DNA of 53,156 nucleotides, from positions 1-53,156 of IMG/VR virus record IMGVR_UViG_3300047494_000008, one strand, 5' to 3'. Below are positions 39,131-45,962 of this stretch, piece by piece. This stretch comes from a virus. Under the pieces are notes generated by a model, which made no database searches, was not told the DNA's origin, and was given only the letters and a program-made list of their open reading frames with translations. How positions within the stretch are numbered: the first letter of the stretch is position 1; every line of letters starts with the position of its first letter. Position numbers and translations under genes: made by a program.

Positions 39131-40513
39131 TCACCAGTCCTCGATGATGTCCGAGACCTCCGCCGACATCGCCGCCGGCTTGGCCGCCGGGGTGCCCTTG
39201 GGTGCGACAGGCTTGCCCGTGGAGACCTTGCCCGCCGTGGCGACGGGTTTGGCCGGGGTCGCCGTGGTGACGGCCTTGGGTGCCTTCGGCGGGGCCACCA
39301 CGACCGTGCCGTCGCCGTCATCGTCCTCGGCAGGGGCCGCCTTGCGAACCTTGGCCGCCTTGGCGGCGGCCTCGGTCTCGGCTTTCTTGCGGGCGGCGAT
39401 CTTGGCCCTGAGCGCAGCGGCTTTCTCTTCCGCCTCGCGCACGGCTTTCTCTTCGTCGTCCTCTTCCTCAGCCCCTTCAACCAACTCGGTCACGTCGGTC
39501 GCGTCGGTCGCGTCCTCGCCGCCCTCGGTGACGACCTCGCCCTCCGTGCCATCCTCTTCGGTCCCGTCCTCTTCGGGCTCGACGGGAGCCGGCGCAGGCT
39601 TGCTGGCCGGCTTCGTCGTCGCGGGCTTGCCCACCGCCGGCTTCGTCGTCGCCAGCTTGGCCGCCGCAGGCTTGGCCGCCGCAGGCTTCCCTCCCTTGGG
39701 TCCCGCGACTTCCGCATCCTCGGTGGGCGTGGACCCAGACGGGTCGCCCTCGAACACGGGGTTGATGAGGTCGGCGACTTCGGCGCTATCCTTGATAGCG
39801 GCGACTTCCTCCAGTTCTTCCTCGTTCAACCACTGGGAGTTCGAGAACAACAGCTTGGGGTAGGCCGCCGCCGGATCGAACTTGACCTTGGTGACCAGCG
39901 ACGCCGAGTGGTTGACGCCACGAGCGCGGAGCATGTCGCGGTACTGGTCGAACGCGTACCAGCCCTTGTCCTCCTGCTCTTTGTTGCGGGCGTCGTAGAT
40001 CGACGTGATGGCGAGCCGCAGGCGCAGGGGCGGCACCTCCAGCTTGCGGAACAACTGCACGGCGACATACAGGTGCTCGGCGCACGCCTTGGTTTCCTTG
40101 CCTTCATCGCTGACCTTGGAGCCCTTGACCGACATTGGGCAGGTCGCGCACTTGGCGCTCTGCTTCTCGGCCACGGCCTCGTCAGGCACGCGCCCATCGG
40201 CGGACCAGCACGTCGGGGCCTTGGGCTTGCTGTCATCGAACCCACCCTCGTAGAAGGCGCGGCCCCGGCGGGGCGCGAAGTCCAGGATGATGAGCGGGAT
40301 GACGGTGCGGGGTTCCTCGTCCCCGTTCTCGTCACGCTTCATGAGGACCGTCTTGGTCCCGTTGACGGCGACGGTGAACACCTTGCCCTTGTAGGTCAGG
40401 GTGTTGCCGTTCGCCCGCGCCTTGATGTTGCTCTGGGCCTCGTTGAACGCGGCGATATGCGCGGGGACCTGAGCGGGATCAAACATGGCGACTGCGTTTT
40501 CATTCTTCGGCAT
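39131..40513 (-). CDS. Putative single-stranded DNA-binding replication protein with acidic tail
   Basis: 460 residues, ATG 40513 after AAAGGA. The N-terminal ~230 residues form a domain with four cysteines (the C in TCWSADGRVPDE, CATC, and KAC) likely to bind zinc, plus strands of an OB-like pattern (NTLTYKGKVFTVAVNGTKT). A long low-complexity tail follows: KPAAAKPAA-type repeats, Glu/Asp-rich blocks and Ala/Lys stretches. It ends in SDIIEDW, resembling the acidic tips by which SSBs recruit partners. Similar proteins are common in phage replication modules, but the exact role is inferred. It has its own promoter upstream (40969-40997) and terminator downstream, implying high expression. Confidence 0.65.
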   Translation of the reverse strand: MPKNENAVAMFDPAQVPAHIAAFNEAQSNIKARANGNTLTYKGKVFTVAVNGTKTVLMKRDENGDEEPRTVIPLIILDFAPRRGRAFYEGGFDDSKPKAPTCWSADGRVPDEAVAEKQSAKCATCPMSVKGSKVSDEGKETKACAEHLYVAVQLFRKLEVPPLRLRLAITSIYDARNKEQEDKGWYAFDQYRDMLRARGVNHSASLVTKVKFDPAAAYPKLLFSNSQWLNEEELEEVAAIKDSAEVADLINPVFEGDPSGSTPTEDAEVAGPKGGKPAAAKPAAAKLATTKPAVGKPATTKPASKPAPAPVEPEEDGTEEDGTEGEVVTEGGEDATDATDVTELVEGAEEEDDEEKAVREAEEKAAALRAKIAARKKAETEAAAKAAKVRKAAPAEDDDGDGTVVVAPPKAPKAVTTATPAKPVATAGKVSTGKPVAPKGTPAAKPAAMSAEVSDIIEDW

Positions 40514-40928
40514 CTGCTATTCCTTTGGTTGATGGTGCTTTCTTGATGATGGCCTTAAACGACTTCATCACTGATACGCCTGGGGGTAGCTCCTGGTCGT
40601 TTTCCTCCATGTAGGTTTCGATGAACGTCTTTTTGATGCGCCGTTCGAGCGCCTCAAAATTGTTGGTCTCTACGACCCACGCGTAGAACGCGTCCCAGTC
40701 GGAGCCCGTGGGGATGATGGTGCGCGTCTTGACCGCGATACCAGCCTCGCCGCGCAGGCTCTTGAGCTTCGACTTGTTCATGCGGTTCAGAAGCTCGGCA
40801 CTGAGCCGGTCGAGCTTCGCGTCGTACTCCGCTACGATGGCGTCAGACGCCTTGACGTAGGCTTGCTTCTCGTTTCGGATTTTCAAGTAGGCAGCAATGA
40901 TGCGCCCACTCTCGATCTCAGCCATCAT
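40500..40928 (-). CDS. Conserved phage protein of unknown function, 142 residues
   Basis: ATG 40928 follows AAGGATGCA. The segments IESGRIIAAYLKIRNEKQAYVK, (about) MNKSKLKSLRGEAGIAVKT, DWDAFYAWV, ALERRIKKTFIETYME and LPPGV mark a family I know from many phage replication regions. It is helical with a short strand hairpin. Its function is not established. It overlaps the SSB-like gene by 14 bases and both are expected to come from the promoter at 40969-40997, so it may act with that protein. Confidence 0.75.
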   Translation of the reverse strand: MMAEIESGRIIAAYLKIRNEKQAYVKASDAIVAEYDAKLDRLSAELLNRMNKSKLKSLRGEAGIAVKTRTIIPTGSDWDAFYAWVVETNNFEALERRIKKTFIETYMEENDQELPPGVSVMKSFKAIIKKAPSTKGIADAEE

Positions 40929-40935
40929 TGCATCC

Positions 40936-42495
40936 TTACGTTATGGCCTGCTTGTAAAGCTTCAATATATTATCTTGTGTTATCCCCTTTAAGTCAACTG
41001 CCCCATAGATCGCCTTTTCCAGCGGGTGCGCCGACATGCGAACGATGGTCATGTTCCGCGTCTGGCCGGTGCGGTTGTTCCGCTCGATCACCTGGCGGTA
41101 TTGGTCAGCCGAATAGATCGGCGCGTAGAAGATCGTCATGTCGGCTTCCACGAGGTTGAGCCCGTGGGACATGACGCGCGGGTGGCATAGCAGAATGTGC
41201 GGATCGGCGGAAGTCTTGAAGTTGTGAACGTGAAGCTCACGAACCTTGGGGGAGACATCCCCGTTCAACACCGCGACCGATTGGCCATCCTTGATGAGGT
41301 CCTGTTCCAGGTGCCGGATAATCCCCTTGAACGGAACAATGATGATAACCTTGGCCGCAGCCATGCCGATCACCTTGAGCAGTTCATCCCGGCGCGGGGC
41401 GTAGTCGATGGGCACATACTTGCCGGTGTCTGGGTCCTTGATGACGCCACAGAGGATTTGGCGAAGCTTGTTCACCTGGTCCGCCGCGTTCACCGCGTCG
41501 ATCTGCTCGCCGCTGGCCCAGCGCATCGACATTTCGTCCTTCATGGCGCTGTAGGCGGTCACCTGCGCCTTCGACAGTCCGCACTCGCGCTTGACCGTCA
41601 CGACCGGCGGCAGGTCCAAACAGTCGGCCTTGGCGAACCTGACCGCCGGCTGCATGGCGGCGAACACCAGGTCCTCCGACCCACGCTTGGGAGCCCACTT
41701 GAAGCTACTTACCTGGAGCATCGTCTGGCGCTTGAACGTCCCATAGTGCGACGGCACCGCCGTGGGGTTGATGATGCGCGACATCGCCCAGGCGTCGGTC
41801 GGGCCGTTCGGATTGGGCGTACCAGTGATGGCCCAGAAGCGCGGCTTGTGCTCGACGGCCCAGCGCAGATATTTGTAGCGCCGGGTGCCTGGGTTCCGAA
41901 AGTCGCTGGCCTCATCAAGGATGATGAGGTCGATGTCCTTGCGCCGCTTGACGAGCCGCGCCACGTCCTCCAGGCCGATGGCGTCGTGGTTGATGATGTA
42001 GAAATCGGCGTCGATGTCGAACTGATGCGCGCGCTTGTCGGAGGACCCACGCACCACGGCGCAGTTGCGGTGCATGAGGATGTTGAAGATGTCGCTCTTC
42101 CAGACGGCGTTCATGGTGGACATCGGAGCAACGATGAGCGCGCGCTTCACGAGGCCCTTGGTCATGAGATAGTCGGCGGCCCAGAGCGTGGCGTAGGTTT
42201 TGCCCGTGCCCATTTCAGACAGGTTGAAGCACTTAGGATACATCGTCATGGCGTCGGCCATGACTTCCTGATGGTCGAACGGCTGGAACTTGCCCGGCCA
42301 ATCATAGTCCGTCCTGATCGGCGACGGGACCTCGTAGCCTAGATTGCGTAGCACCAAGGTGGTCTCGATGCTATGCTTGATGACGATGTTCCCCTGCGGC
42401 ACCGAACACAACCGGCTCTCGGTCGGGAGCAGGTTTCGGATATAGAGAGGGTCCTGGACCTGCATGACCAGCTTGTGTGTCGGCGTGATAAACAT
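40936..42495 (-). CDS. SNF2-type DEAD/H helicase
   Basis: 519 residues, starting at ATG 42495 (MFITPTHKLVM) in a TAATG overlap; the longer frame lies in the preceding gene. Motif I is SEMGTGKTYA, motif II LIILDEAS, motif III WAITGTPNPNG, and motif VI QVIERNNRTGQTRNM. These belong to SF2 helicases of the SNF2 subgroup, which phages use in replication, recombination or remodelling of DNA-protein complexes. A sigma-70 promoter is embedded in its last 20 codons, where codon use becomes AT-rich. Confidence 0.9.
   Translation of the reverse strand: MFITPTHKLVMQVQDPLYIRNLLPTESRLCSVPQGNIVIKHSIETTLVLRNLGYEVPSPIRTDYDWPGKFQPFDHQEVMADAMTMYPKCFNLSEMGTGKTYATLWAADYLMTKGLVKRALIVAPMSTMNAVWKSDIFNILMHRNCAVVRGSSDKRAHQFDIDADFYIINHDAIGLEDVARLVKRRKDIDLIILDEASDFRNPGTRRYKYLRWAVEHKPRFWAITGTPNPNGPTDAWAMSRIINPTAVPSHYGTFKRQTMLQVSSFKWAPKRGSEDLVFAAMQPAVRFAKADCLDLPPVVTVKRECGLSKAQVTAYSAMKDEMSMRWASGEQIDAVNAADQVNKLRQILCGVIKDPDTGKYVPIDYAPRRDELLKVIGMAAAKVIIIVPFKGIIRHLEQDLIKDGQSVAVLNGDVSPKVRELHVHNFKTSADPHILLCHPRVMSHGLNLVEADMTIFYAPIYSADQYRQVIERNNRTGQTRNMTIVRMSAHPLEKAIYGAVDLKGITQDNILKLYKQAIT
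40969..40997 (-). promoter_or_regulatory. Leftward sigma-70-like promoter inside the helicase gene
   Basis: On the minus strand TTGACT (40997-40992), 17-base spacer, GATAAT (40974-40969): five of six matches in each hexamer. Predicted start is near 40962, about 34 bases before ATG 40928. The codons used here are unusually AT-rich for this genome, consistent with selection for the promoter. It would drive the 142-residue and SSB-like genes up to the terminator at 39062-39090. Confidence 0.75.
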
Positions 42496-42716
42496 TATCT
42501 GCCCTGCGCCTCGTCCTTGGCCTTCATTTCCATCGCCAGGTCCCACGCTTTCTGCGCGAGAGTGGCGAGTTTCGTGATTGCGCACGCCTGCGTGATAGCG
42601 GCGAGAGCGAGCACGTTCTCAACCGGTAAGTCTAAACCGCCGTCCGCGTTCGCCTCAGTAGGGTGAGGCGTCAAGTTTAGAGTTTCCAGTGTTTGTTTGG
42701 TAAGAGTGATCTTCAA
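42495..42716 (-). CDS. Unknown 73-residue protein with TTG start
   Basis: The frame opens with TTG 42716, 6 bases after a good GGGAGA, and overlaps the stop of the preceding gene (TTGA). No ATG is available near the start. Product: an N-terminal KITLTKQTLETLNL strand-helix, then an Ala-rich helix (LALAAITQACAITKLATLAQ). Its stop overlaps the helicase start (TAATG). The rare start codon probably lowers expression. Family unknown. Confidence 0.6.
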   Translation of the reverse strand: MKITLTKQTLETLNLTPHPTEANADGGLDLPVENVLALAAITQACAITKLATLAQKAWDLAMEMKAKDEAQGR

Positions 42717-42916
42717 TTTAATCTCCCATCTGTTGGTTGGTAGGGGTTACCCTGGGCGTATCGCCGCGCCACGATGTTGTAGAGCGACGACACGCAGACA
42801 TCGCAGATTGCGTTGTCCTGTTCGGGGTTGACGAACATTATCTCCCGTTCCTCACGGGGGGATTTGCAAAAATCGCAACGGGGAGCCGGCCCCCCGTCCA
42901 CTTTATCCTGACCCAT
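42713..42916 (-). CDS. Small zinc-finger protein (two CxxC pairs)
   Basis: 67 residues as drawn from ATG 42916. A GTG at 42901 has a better binding site (AGGA four bases upstream) and may be the true start. CDFC and CDVC, 20 residues apart, form a C4 zinc site flanked by charged residues. The first 79 bases overlap the end of the SGNH hydrolase gene in another frame. Similar tiny C4 proteins in phages often bind host enzymes or DNA; no role can be assigned here. Confidence 0.65.
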   Translation of the reverse strand: MGQDKVDGGPAPRCDFCKSPREEREIMFVNPEQDNAICDVCVSSLYNIVARRYAQGNPYQPTDGRLN

Positions 42917-43353
42917 TTGGCGACGACCTGGTAGCTGGCGGGATGGAAGTTGGAACGCGTGCAGGGGCCGGCGCAGCGATACCGCACCGTGCGGTCCCCG
43001 TAGCGCCGGGCCACCGCCCTGACCGCAGCATAGCCTGGATTGATCGGGGCGGGAAGTATCCAGACGATGACGTCGGCGTCCACCTTGGCGCGCACCGCGC
43101 CGACGCAGCCGCCTCCATCATTGATCCCAGCGGAGATCACCGCGCCGTCATAGTGGCCGCCGGGGACCAGAGCAATGATGGCGCAGGAGCCAGCCCCGAC
43201 CTTGGCGTGGGTCTCGACGCCCAGCGCCTTGCCTGTGCCGGCGGCGATGCTATCGCCGATGGCCACCTCGTTGGCGAAGCAACTAGCCGCCAAGATCACG
43301 AGCGCCCAGAACACCACGACCAGGAATAGGAACGTGACAAATCCTTTGTTCAT
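42838..43353 (-). CDS. Secreted SGNH/GDSL-type hydrolase
   Basis: 171 residues, ATG 43353 after GGAG and in an ATGA overlap. A signal peptide or anchor (FVTFLFLVVVFWALVILAASCFA) leads to the SGNH blocks: GDS with S35 (AIGDSIAAGTGKALG), G53 (KVGAGSC), the GxND-type GIND with N78, and H137 in NFHPASY. The Asp usually three residues before the His is Ser here, so a dyad may act. Five cysteines could form disulphides in the periplasm. SGNH enzymes remove acyl groups from polysaccharides or peptidoglycan. In a replication operon this suggests early modification of the infected cell's surface; that is inference. Confidence 0.75.
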   Translation of the reverse strand: MNKGFVTFLFLVVVFWALVILAASCFANEVAIGDSIAAGTGKALGVETHAKVGAGSCAIIALVPGGHYDGAVISAGINDGGGCVGAVRAKVDADVIVWILPAPINPGYAAVRAVARRYGDRTVRYRCAGPCTRSNFHPASYQVVAKWVRIKWTGGRLPVAIFANPPVRNGR

Positions 43354-43784
43354 TGGTTAGGCTCCATCAATGCTGGGTATTGAGTAAGCTCGGCGATCTG
43401 GTTGAGCAGTTCGCCGCCGATCTCGATGGGGACCTCCAAATGCATGGCCTGGAGTTTGGCCGCGTCCTCGAACAGGAGAAGAAACTTCTCCAGCGCGAAT
43501 AGGTTGGTCTCGTTGACGACGAACGCAAAGTGGTTCGCCGCCTTGACTGAGTTCAGGAACCCAAGCTGGAGGGCCGTGGGTCCTTTCTTGCCGTGGCTGG
43601 TCCCCAGGTGCTTGGTCTCGATGACCATGAACACGCCGGGCCGCACGGCCATCATGTCCGCGATCCCGTTTGTCCCAAAGGGCGTCGCCGGGTTGGACCA
43701 CCAGAACCAACCATACTTATCCAGAAGCGCCTGCACCTGTGGCTTGACGGCGTTCTGTTCGTTTTTCGTCTTGGGGAATTTCAT
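43350..43784 (-). CDS. VRR-NUC-type nuclease (PD-(D/E)xK fold)
   Basis: 144 residues from ATG 43784. Core motifs: NPATPFGTNGIADMMAV (G-x-x-D), FMVIETKHLGTS (E-x-K), and a Q-x-x-F in LQLGFLNSVKAAN. These match VRR-NUC nucleases, which include Holliday-junction and flap nucleases often carried by phages. A likely role is resolving recombination or replication intermediates before packaging. A C-terminal helical extension of ~45 residues is not part of the core. The first 68 bases overlap the preceding gene. Confidence 0.8.
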   Translation of the reverse strand: MKFPKTKNEQNAVKPQVQALLDKYGWFWWSNPATPFGTNGIADMMAVRPGVFMVIETKHLGTSHGKKGPTALQLGFLNSVKAANHFAFVVNETNLFALEKFLLLFEDAAKLQAMHLEVPIEIGGELLNQIAELTQYPALMEPNQ

Positions 43785-44139
43785 TGGCCTTGCTCCAAAT
43801 TATCATTGTTGTGCCGTGACCGTACCAGTTGGCATCTTCTGGCCCGACATCCATGGAGAGCCCGTTGTCGCTGGCGAACTTGCGCCAGTGAGACAAATAA
43901 GGCTCGACGCCATTGTAAGGGAACGTCACGATGGCGGCTGGGACGCGTCCCTGAACGAAGAACCATGTATGGTCAAGCCCAGGAGGGTCAGGGTCTATCT
44001 TGCTTCCCCACCCATCGAGCTTGATTGGGCGGCCCACAAGTGAGTACCAACCAAAGCTCCCATAGTTGCTCTTGAGCTTCCAGCCTCTCGCCTTTCCGTA
44101 GGCGATGGCGCGCTTGCGCTTCTCGTCAGGTGTCCTCAT
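43717..44139 (-). CDS. Unknown 140-residue protein
   Basis: ATG 44139 follows AGAGGAT and overlaps the upstream stop (ATGA). N-terminal basic helix (TPDEKRKRAIAYGKARGWK), then an aromatic, Gly-rich domain (SNYGSFGWYSLVGRPIKLDG, HTWFFVQGRVPAAIVTFPYN). The last ~22 residues, in the stretch overlapping the nuclease gene, are polar and disordered. No family is recognised. Confidence 0.7.
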   Translation of the reverse strand: MRTPDEKRKRAIAYGKARGWKLKSNYGSFGWYSLVGRPIKLDGWGSKIDPDPPGLDHTWFFVQGRVPAAIVTFPYNGVEPYLSHWRKFASDNGLSMDVGPEDANWYGHGTTMIIWSKANEIPQDEKRTERRQATGAGASG

Positions 44140-44348
44140 ATCCTCTTGAACCTCTCAAGGAAGTTGGGTAGGCGGCGCACCCAGAACGTGCCGTCCCCGG
44201 CGTCATAGCCGACAACATGCTGGAGCGTCATTTCATCGTAGCCGACGCGCACGATGGTGTAGAGGTCGCCGTCAACGTGCTGCCACGTTTCGCCAGCCTC
44301 AGGCGCTCCAGCGGGGATCGGAGCGGGCTTGATGCGTCCTAGTTTCAT
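44136..44348 (-). CDS. DUF1653-like small protein
   Basis: 70 residues from ATG 44348 with AGAGG at good spacing. The segment GETWQHVDGDLYTIVRVGYD followed by DGTFWVRRLPNFLERF matches the DUF1653 pattern (Y-x-H-F-K-G-x-x-Y-x-V ... G-x-x-W-V-R-P). Function of that family is unknown. It is joined on both sides by ATGA overlaps, so translation is coupled with the 55- and 140-residue proteins. Confidence 0.7.
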   Translation of the reverse strand: MKLGRIKPAPIPAGAPEAGETWQHVDGDLYTIVRVGYDEMTLQHVVGYDAGDGTFWVRRLPNFLERFKRI

Positions 44349-44512
44349 CCGTACCTCTTGATCGTCTCGGCGCGGATTGCGCGGAGTTTGTCTCGCCGCC
44401 GTTGATAGTCCAGCTTGCGGCACTCTCTGCACTGGACCTGACCGCTTTTCTGGACGATGAGGACCGCGTTAGGAAGGGTCAGGTCGTGGCCACTAGGGCA
44501 GGTTTTACGCAT
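44345..44512 (-). CDS. 55-residue zinc-finger protein
   Basis: ATG 44512 follows GGAG (8 bases). The sequence opens MRKTCPSGHDLTLPNAV and continues with CRECRKLDYQRRRDKL: C-x-x-G-H plus C-x-x-C, then a basic helix. This is a zinc-binding fold like those found beside phage HNH enzymes and in small DNA-binding proteins. It overlaps the preceding gene by 34 bases and the next by ATGA. Too short to have been called by a length cutoff, but well supported by start signals and cysteines. Confidence 0.7.
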   Translation of the reverse strand: MRKTCPSGHDLTLPNAVLIVQKSGQVQCRECRKLDYQRRRDKLRAIRAETIKRYG

Positions 44513-44691
44513 GACGCTTTCTCCAGATCAACTAAGCGCCTGCGGCGCAACTCGCGCCGCTCGGCCATGTCTTTCGCCACCAGCACTGATGACGCCTCGA
44601 TTTCGTAAGCCGCCCAACCATAATCGTCAGTACCCATGACGATGATGAACTTCCGGTTGACCGGCGTGCAGGCGTTGTAGTTCTCTCTCAT
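44479..44691 (-). CDS. Unknown 70-residue protein
   Basis: ATG 44691 lies in an ATGA overlap with the HTH gene; no separate binding site, so translation is probably by reinitiation. N-terminal strands (NRKFIIVMGTDDYGWAAYEI) are followed by a basic helix (AERRELRRRRLVDLEKA). No family recognised. Confidence 0.6.
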   Translation of the reverse strand: MRENYNACTPVNRKFIIVMGTDDYGWAAYEIEASSVLVAKDMAERRELRRRRLVDLEKASCVKPALVATT

Positions 44692-45050
44692 GGCTTAGCC
44701 GTGTAGTTGTTGCGGTCGGCGAACACCGCGAGCGCGCCCTGACAAGACTTAAGCAGGTGCATATCGAATATCGTCAGCTTGGGTGCTGTCTCCGCTGTCG
44801 GTTCGTAATACTGGTTGAAACGCTTTGCCCGCTTCACTTGACGGGCGACGCTGGATGGTGACTGACCAATCAACTTTGCGATTTTAACAATAGGCATTTG
44901 ATCGTGCAGTCGCAAGATCGCCAAACTCTTCACACGAGTTTGCTCATACATCTTGGTGTAGTTAGGTGGCTCAGGCCGGTCAATCTTAGGTAGATCGTCC
45001 TGACTGATGGTCCTACCGCAACCCACATACCACCAATCAGGAAGGGTCAT
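44688..45050 (-). CDS. Helix-turn-helix DNA-binding protein
   Basis: 120 residues from ATG 45050 after GAGG (8 bases); the longer frame to 45191 is inside the Cas4-like gene. Residues ~50-78 (MPIVKIAKLIGQSPSSVARQ, then VKRAKRF) form a resolvase/Hin-like or homeodomain-like HTH. A short N-terminal segment with Trp pair (LPDWWYVGCG) and a C-terminal helix (MHLLKSCQGALAVFADR) flank it. It is the only clear HTH protein of the replication arm, hence a candidate for binding the dispersed palindromes, without direct evidence. Confidence 0.7.
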   Translation of the reverse strand: MTLPDWWYVGCGRTISQDDLPKIDRPEPPNYTKMYEQTRVKSLAILRLHDQMPIVKIAKLIGQSPSSVARQVKRAKRFNQYYEPTAETAPKLTIFDMHLLKSCQGALAVFADRNNYTAKP

Positions 45051-45736
45051 CGCTTCGGCCTCTTGGGTTCCCAGTGTTGACAAGACGTGACTTCGCACCA
45101 ACCACGGCAGAGGCCGCTGGGGCGCTCCTGCCAGGTGTCGCTGGCGAAGGCCAACTTCATCTGCTTGAGGTCGGGCGTGATGAGCGCCCAAAGATCAGGT
45201 ATCTCAGCCCGGCCCCAGACCTTGCGCGTGATCGTCCGCGTCTGCGTCCAGTAGAACCGGCAGTCGCAAATATCGACGGTCGGGAACAGGGCGAACGTGT
45301 GGATCGCGTACTGGGCAAGCTGCGTCCATTTGTCGAACGGCTTGCCCGTCTTGTAGTCCTCCAGCACCGCCGTGGGCGCGTCGCGGGCGACCATGCGGAA
45401 GTCGATCTTGCCCCGCCAGAAGCGGTCAGGATCGTCGTAGGTGGTGGGCTGGAGGTCCCGGCCCAGCGCCACCTTTTCCTCCACCCAGAGCACGCCAGGG
45501 ATCGCCTCCAGGCGTGCCATGTGGGGCTCGTGAACCATCAAGTCCTTGGGTAGGGGTACGTTGCTGCCCAGCCGGGCCTCGAACGCCGCGTGAACCCGGT
45601 CGCCCTCAAGCTGCTCCGCCGTCTGCGGCGACCGGGGCAGGTCCTTGGCCACGTACTTATGGTAGAACTGCTTGCCGCAGGTGACGAAACAATCAAGTGA
45701 GGACGGTGTGATTGGTAGCGGCCTGGCCATCGTCAT
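45047..45736 (-). CDS. Cas4/RecB-like nuclease with probable iron-sulphur cluster
   Basis: 229 residues, ATG 45736 (AAGGATAG upstream). PD-(D/E)xK motifs: the H of RVHAAFEARLG, D of WRGKIDFRMV, E and K of VLEDYKTGK, and the QYA helix. A Cys near the N-terminus (DCFVTCGKQFYHKYV) and three near the C-terminus (CRGWCEVTSC) match the 4Fe-4S arrangement of Cas4 and AddB. No cas1/cas2 or CRISPR array is present, so it likely acts as an exonuclease in phage recombination or DNA processing. Confidence 0.85.
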   Translation of the reverse strand: MTMARPLPITPSSLDCFVTCGKQFYHKYVAKDLPRSPQTAEQLEGDRVHAAFEARLGSNVPLPKDLMVHEPHMARLEAIPGVLWVEEKVALGRDLQPTTYDDPDRFWRGKIDFRMVARDAPTAVLEDYKTGKPFDKWTQLAQYAIHTFALFPTVDICDCRFYWTQTRTITRKVWGRAEIPDLWALITPDLKQMKLAFASDTWQERPSGLCRGWCEVTSCQHWEPKRPKR

Positions 45737-45914
45737 CTATCCTTGGTGGGGCGGGATATAGCGCGCAAAGCTCGGCAAGGTTCATGGTTTCCTCGCCGGG
45801 CTTGAGCTTGTGGGTCGTGAGCTTGTGGCTCCGACAATACTCATCCAAGAAATCGTCAGGCAAAACTGCGGGGCTTGGCCCCCGCAGTCCGCGTCGCCAA
45901 ATCAACGTCGCCAT
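45693..45914 (-). CDS. Unknown 73-residue protein
   Basis: ATG 45914 after GAGAG; it overlaps the Cas4-like gene start by 44 bases. No recognisable domain: basic start (MATLIWRRGLRGPSPAV), then an acidic helix (DDFLDEYCRSHKL) and a Pro-rich end. Plausible because of strand, spacing and overlap style shared with its neighbours. Confidence 0.55.
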   Translation of the reverse strand: MATLIWRRGLRGPSPAVLPDDFLDEYCRSHKLTTHKLKPGEETMNLAELCALYPAPPRIDDDGQAATNHTVLT

Positions 45915-45932
45915 GGTTGACTACTCTCGTGA

Positions 45933-45956
45933 AGGGGCGGCGGGGTTGCCGCCCCT
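45933..45956 (-). terminator. 9-bp GC hairpin after the MazG-like gene
   Basis: AGGGGCGGC (45933-45941) pairs perfectly with GCCGCCCCT (45948-45956), loop 6 bases. It lies in the 48-base gap between the gene ending at 45963 and the one starting at 45914. Only TT follows on the leftward transcript, so termination would be weak; it may stabilise the upstream mRNA. Confidence 0.5.
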
Positions 45957-45962
45957 GGTTGA

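Noticed and set aside
39113-40546. A 477-codon plus-strand frame opposite the SSB-like gene
   Set aside because: Arg/Gly/Leu-rich shadow that crosses the leftward terminator region; the minus frame has promoter, binding site and terminator.
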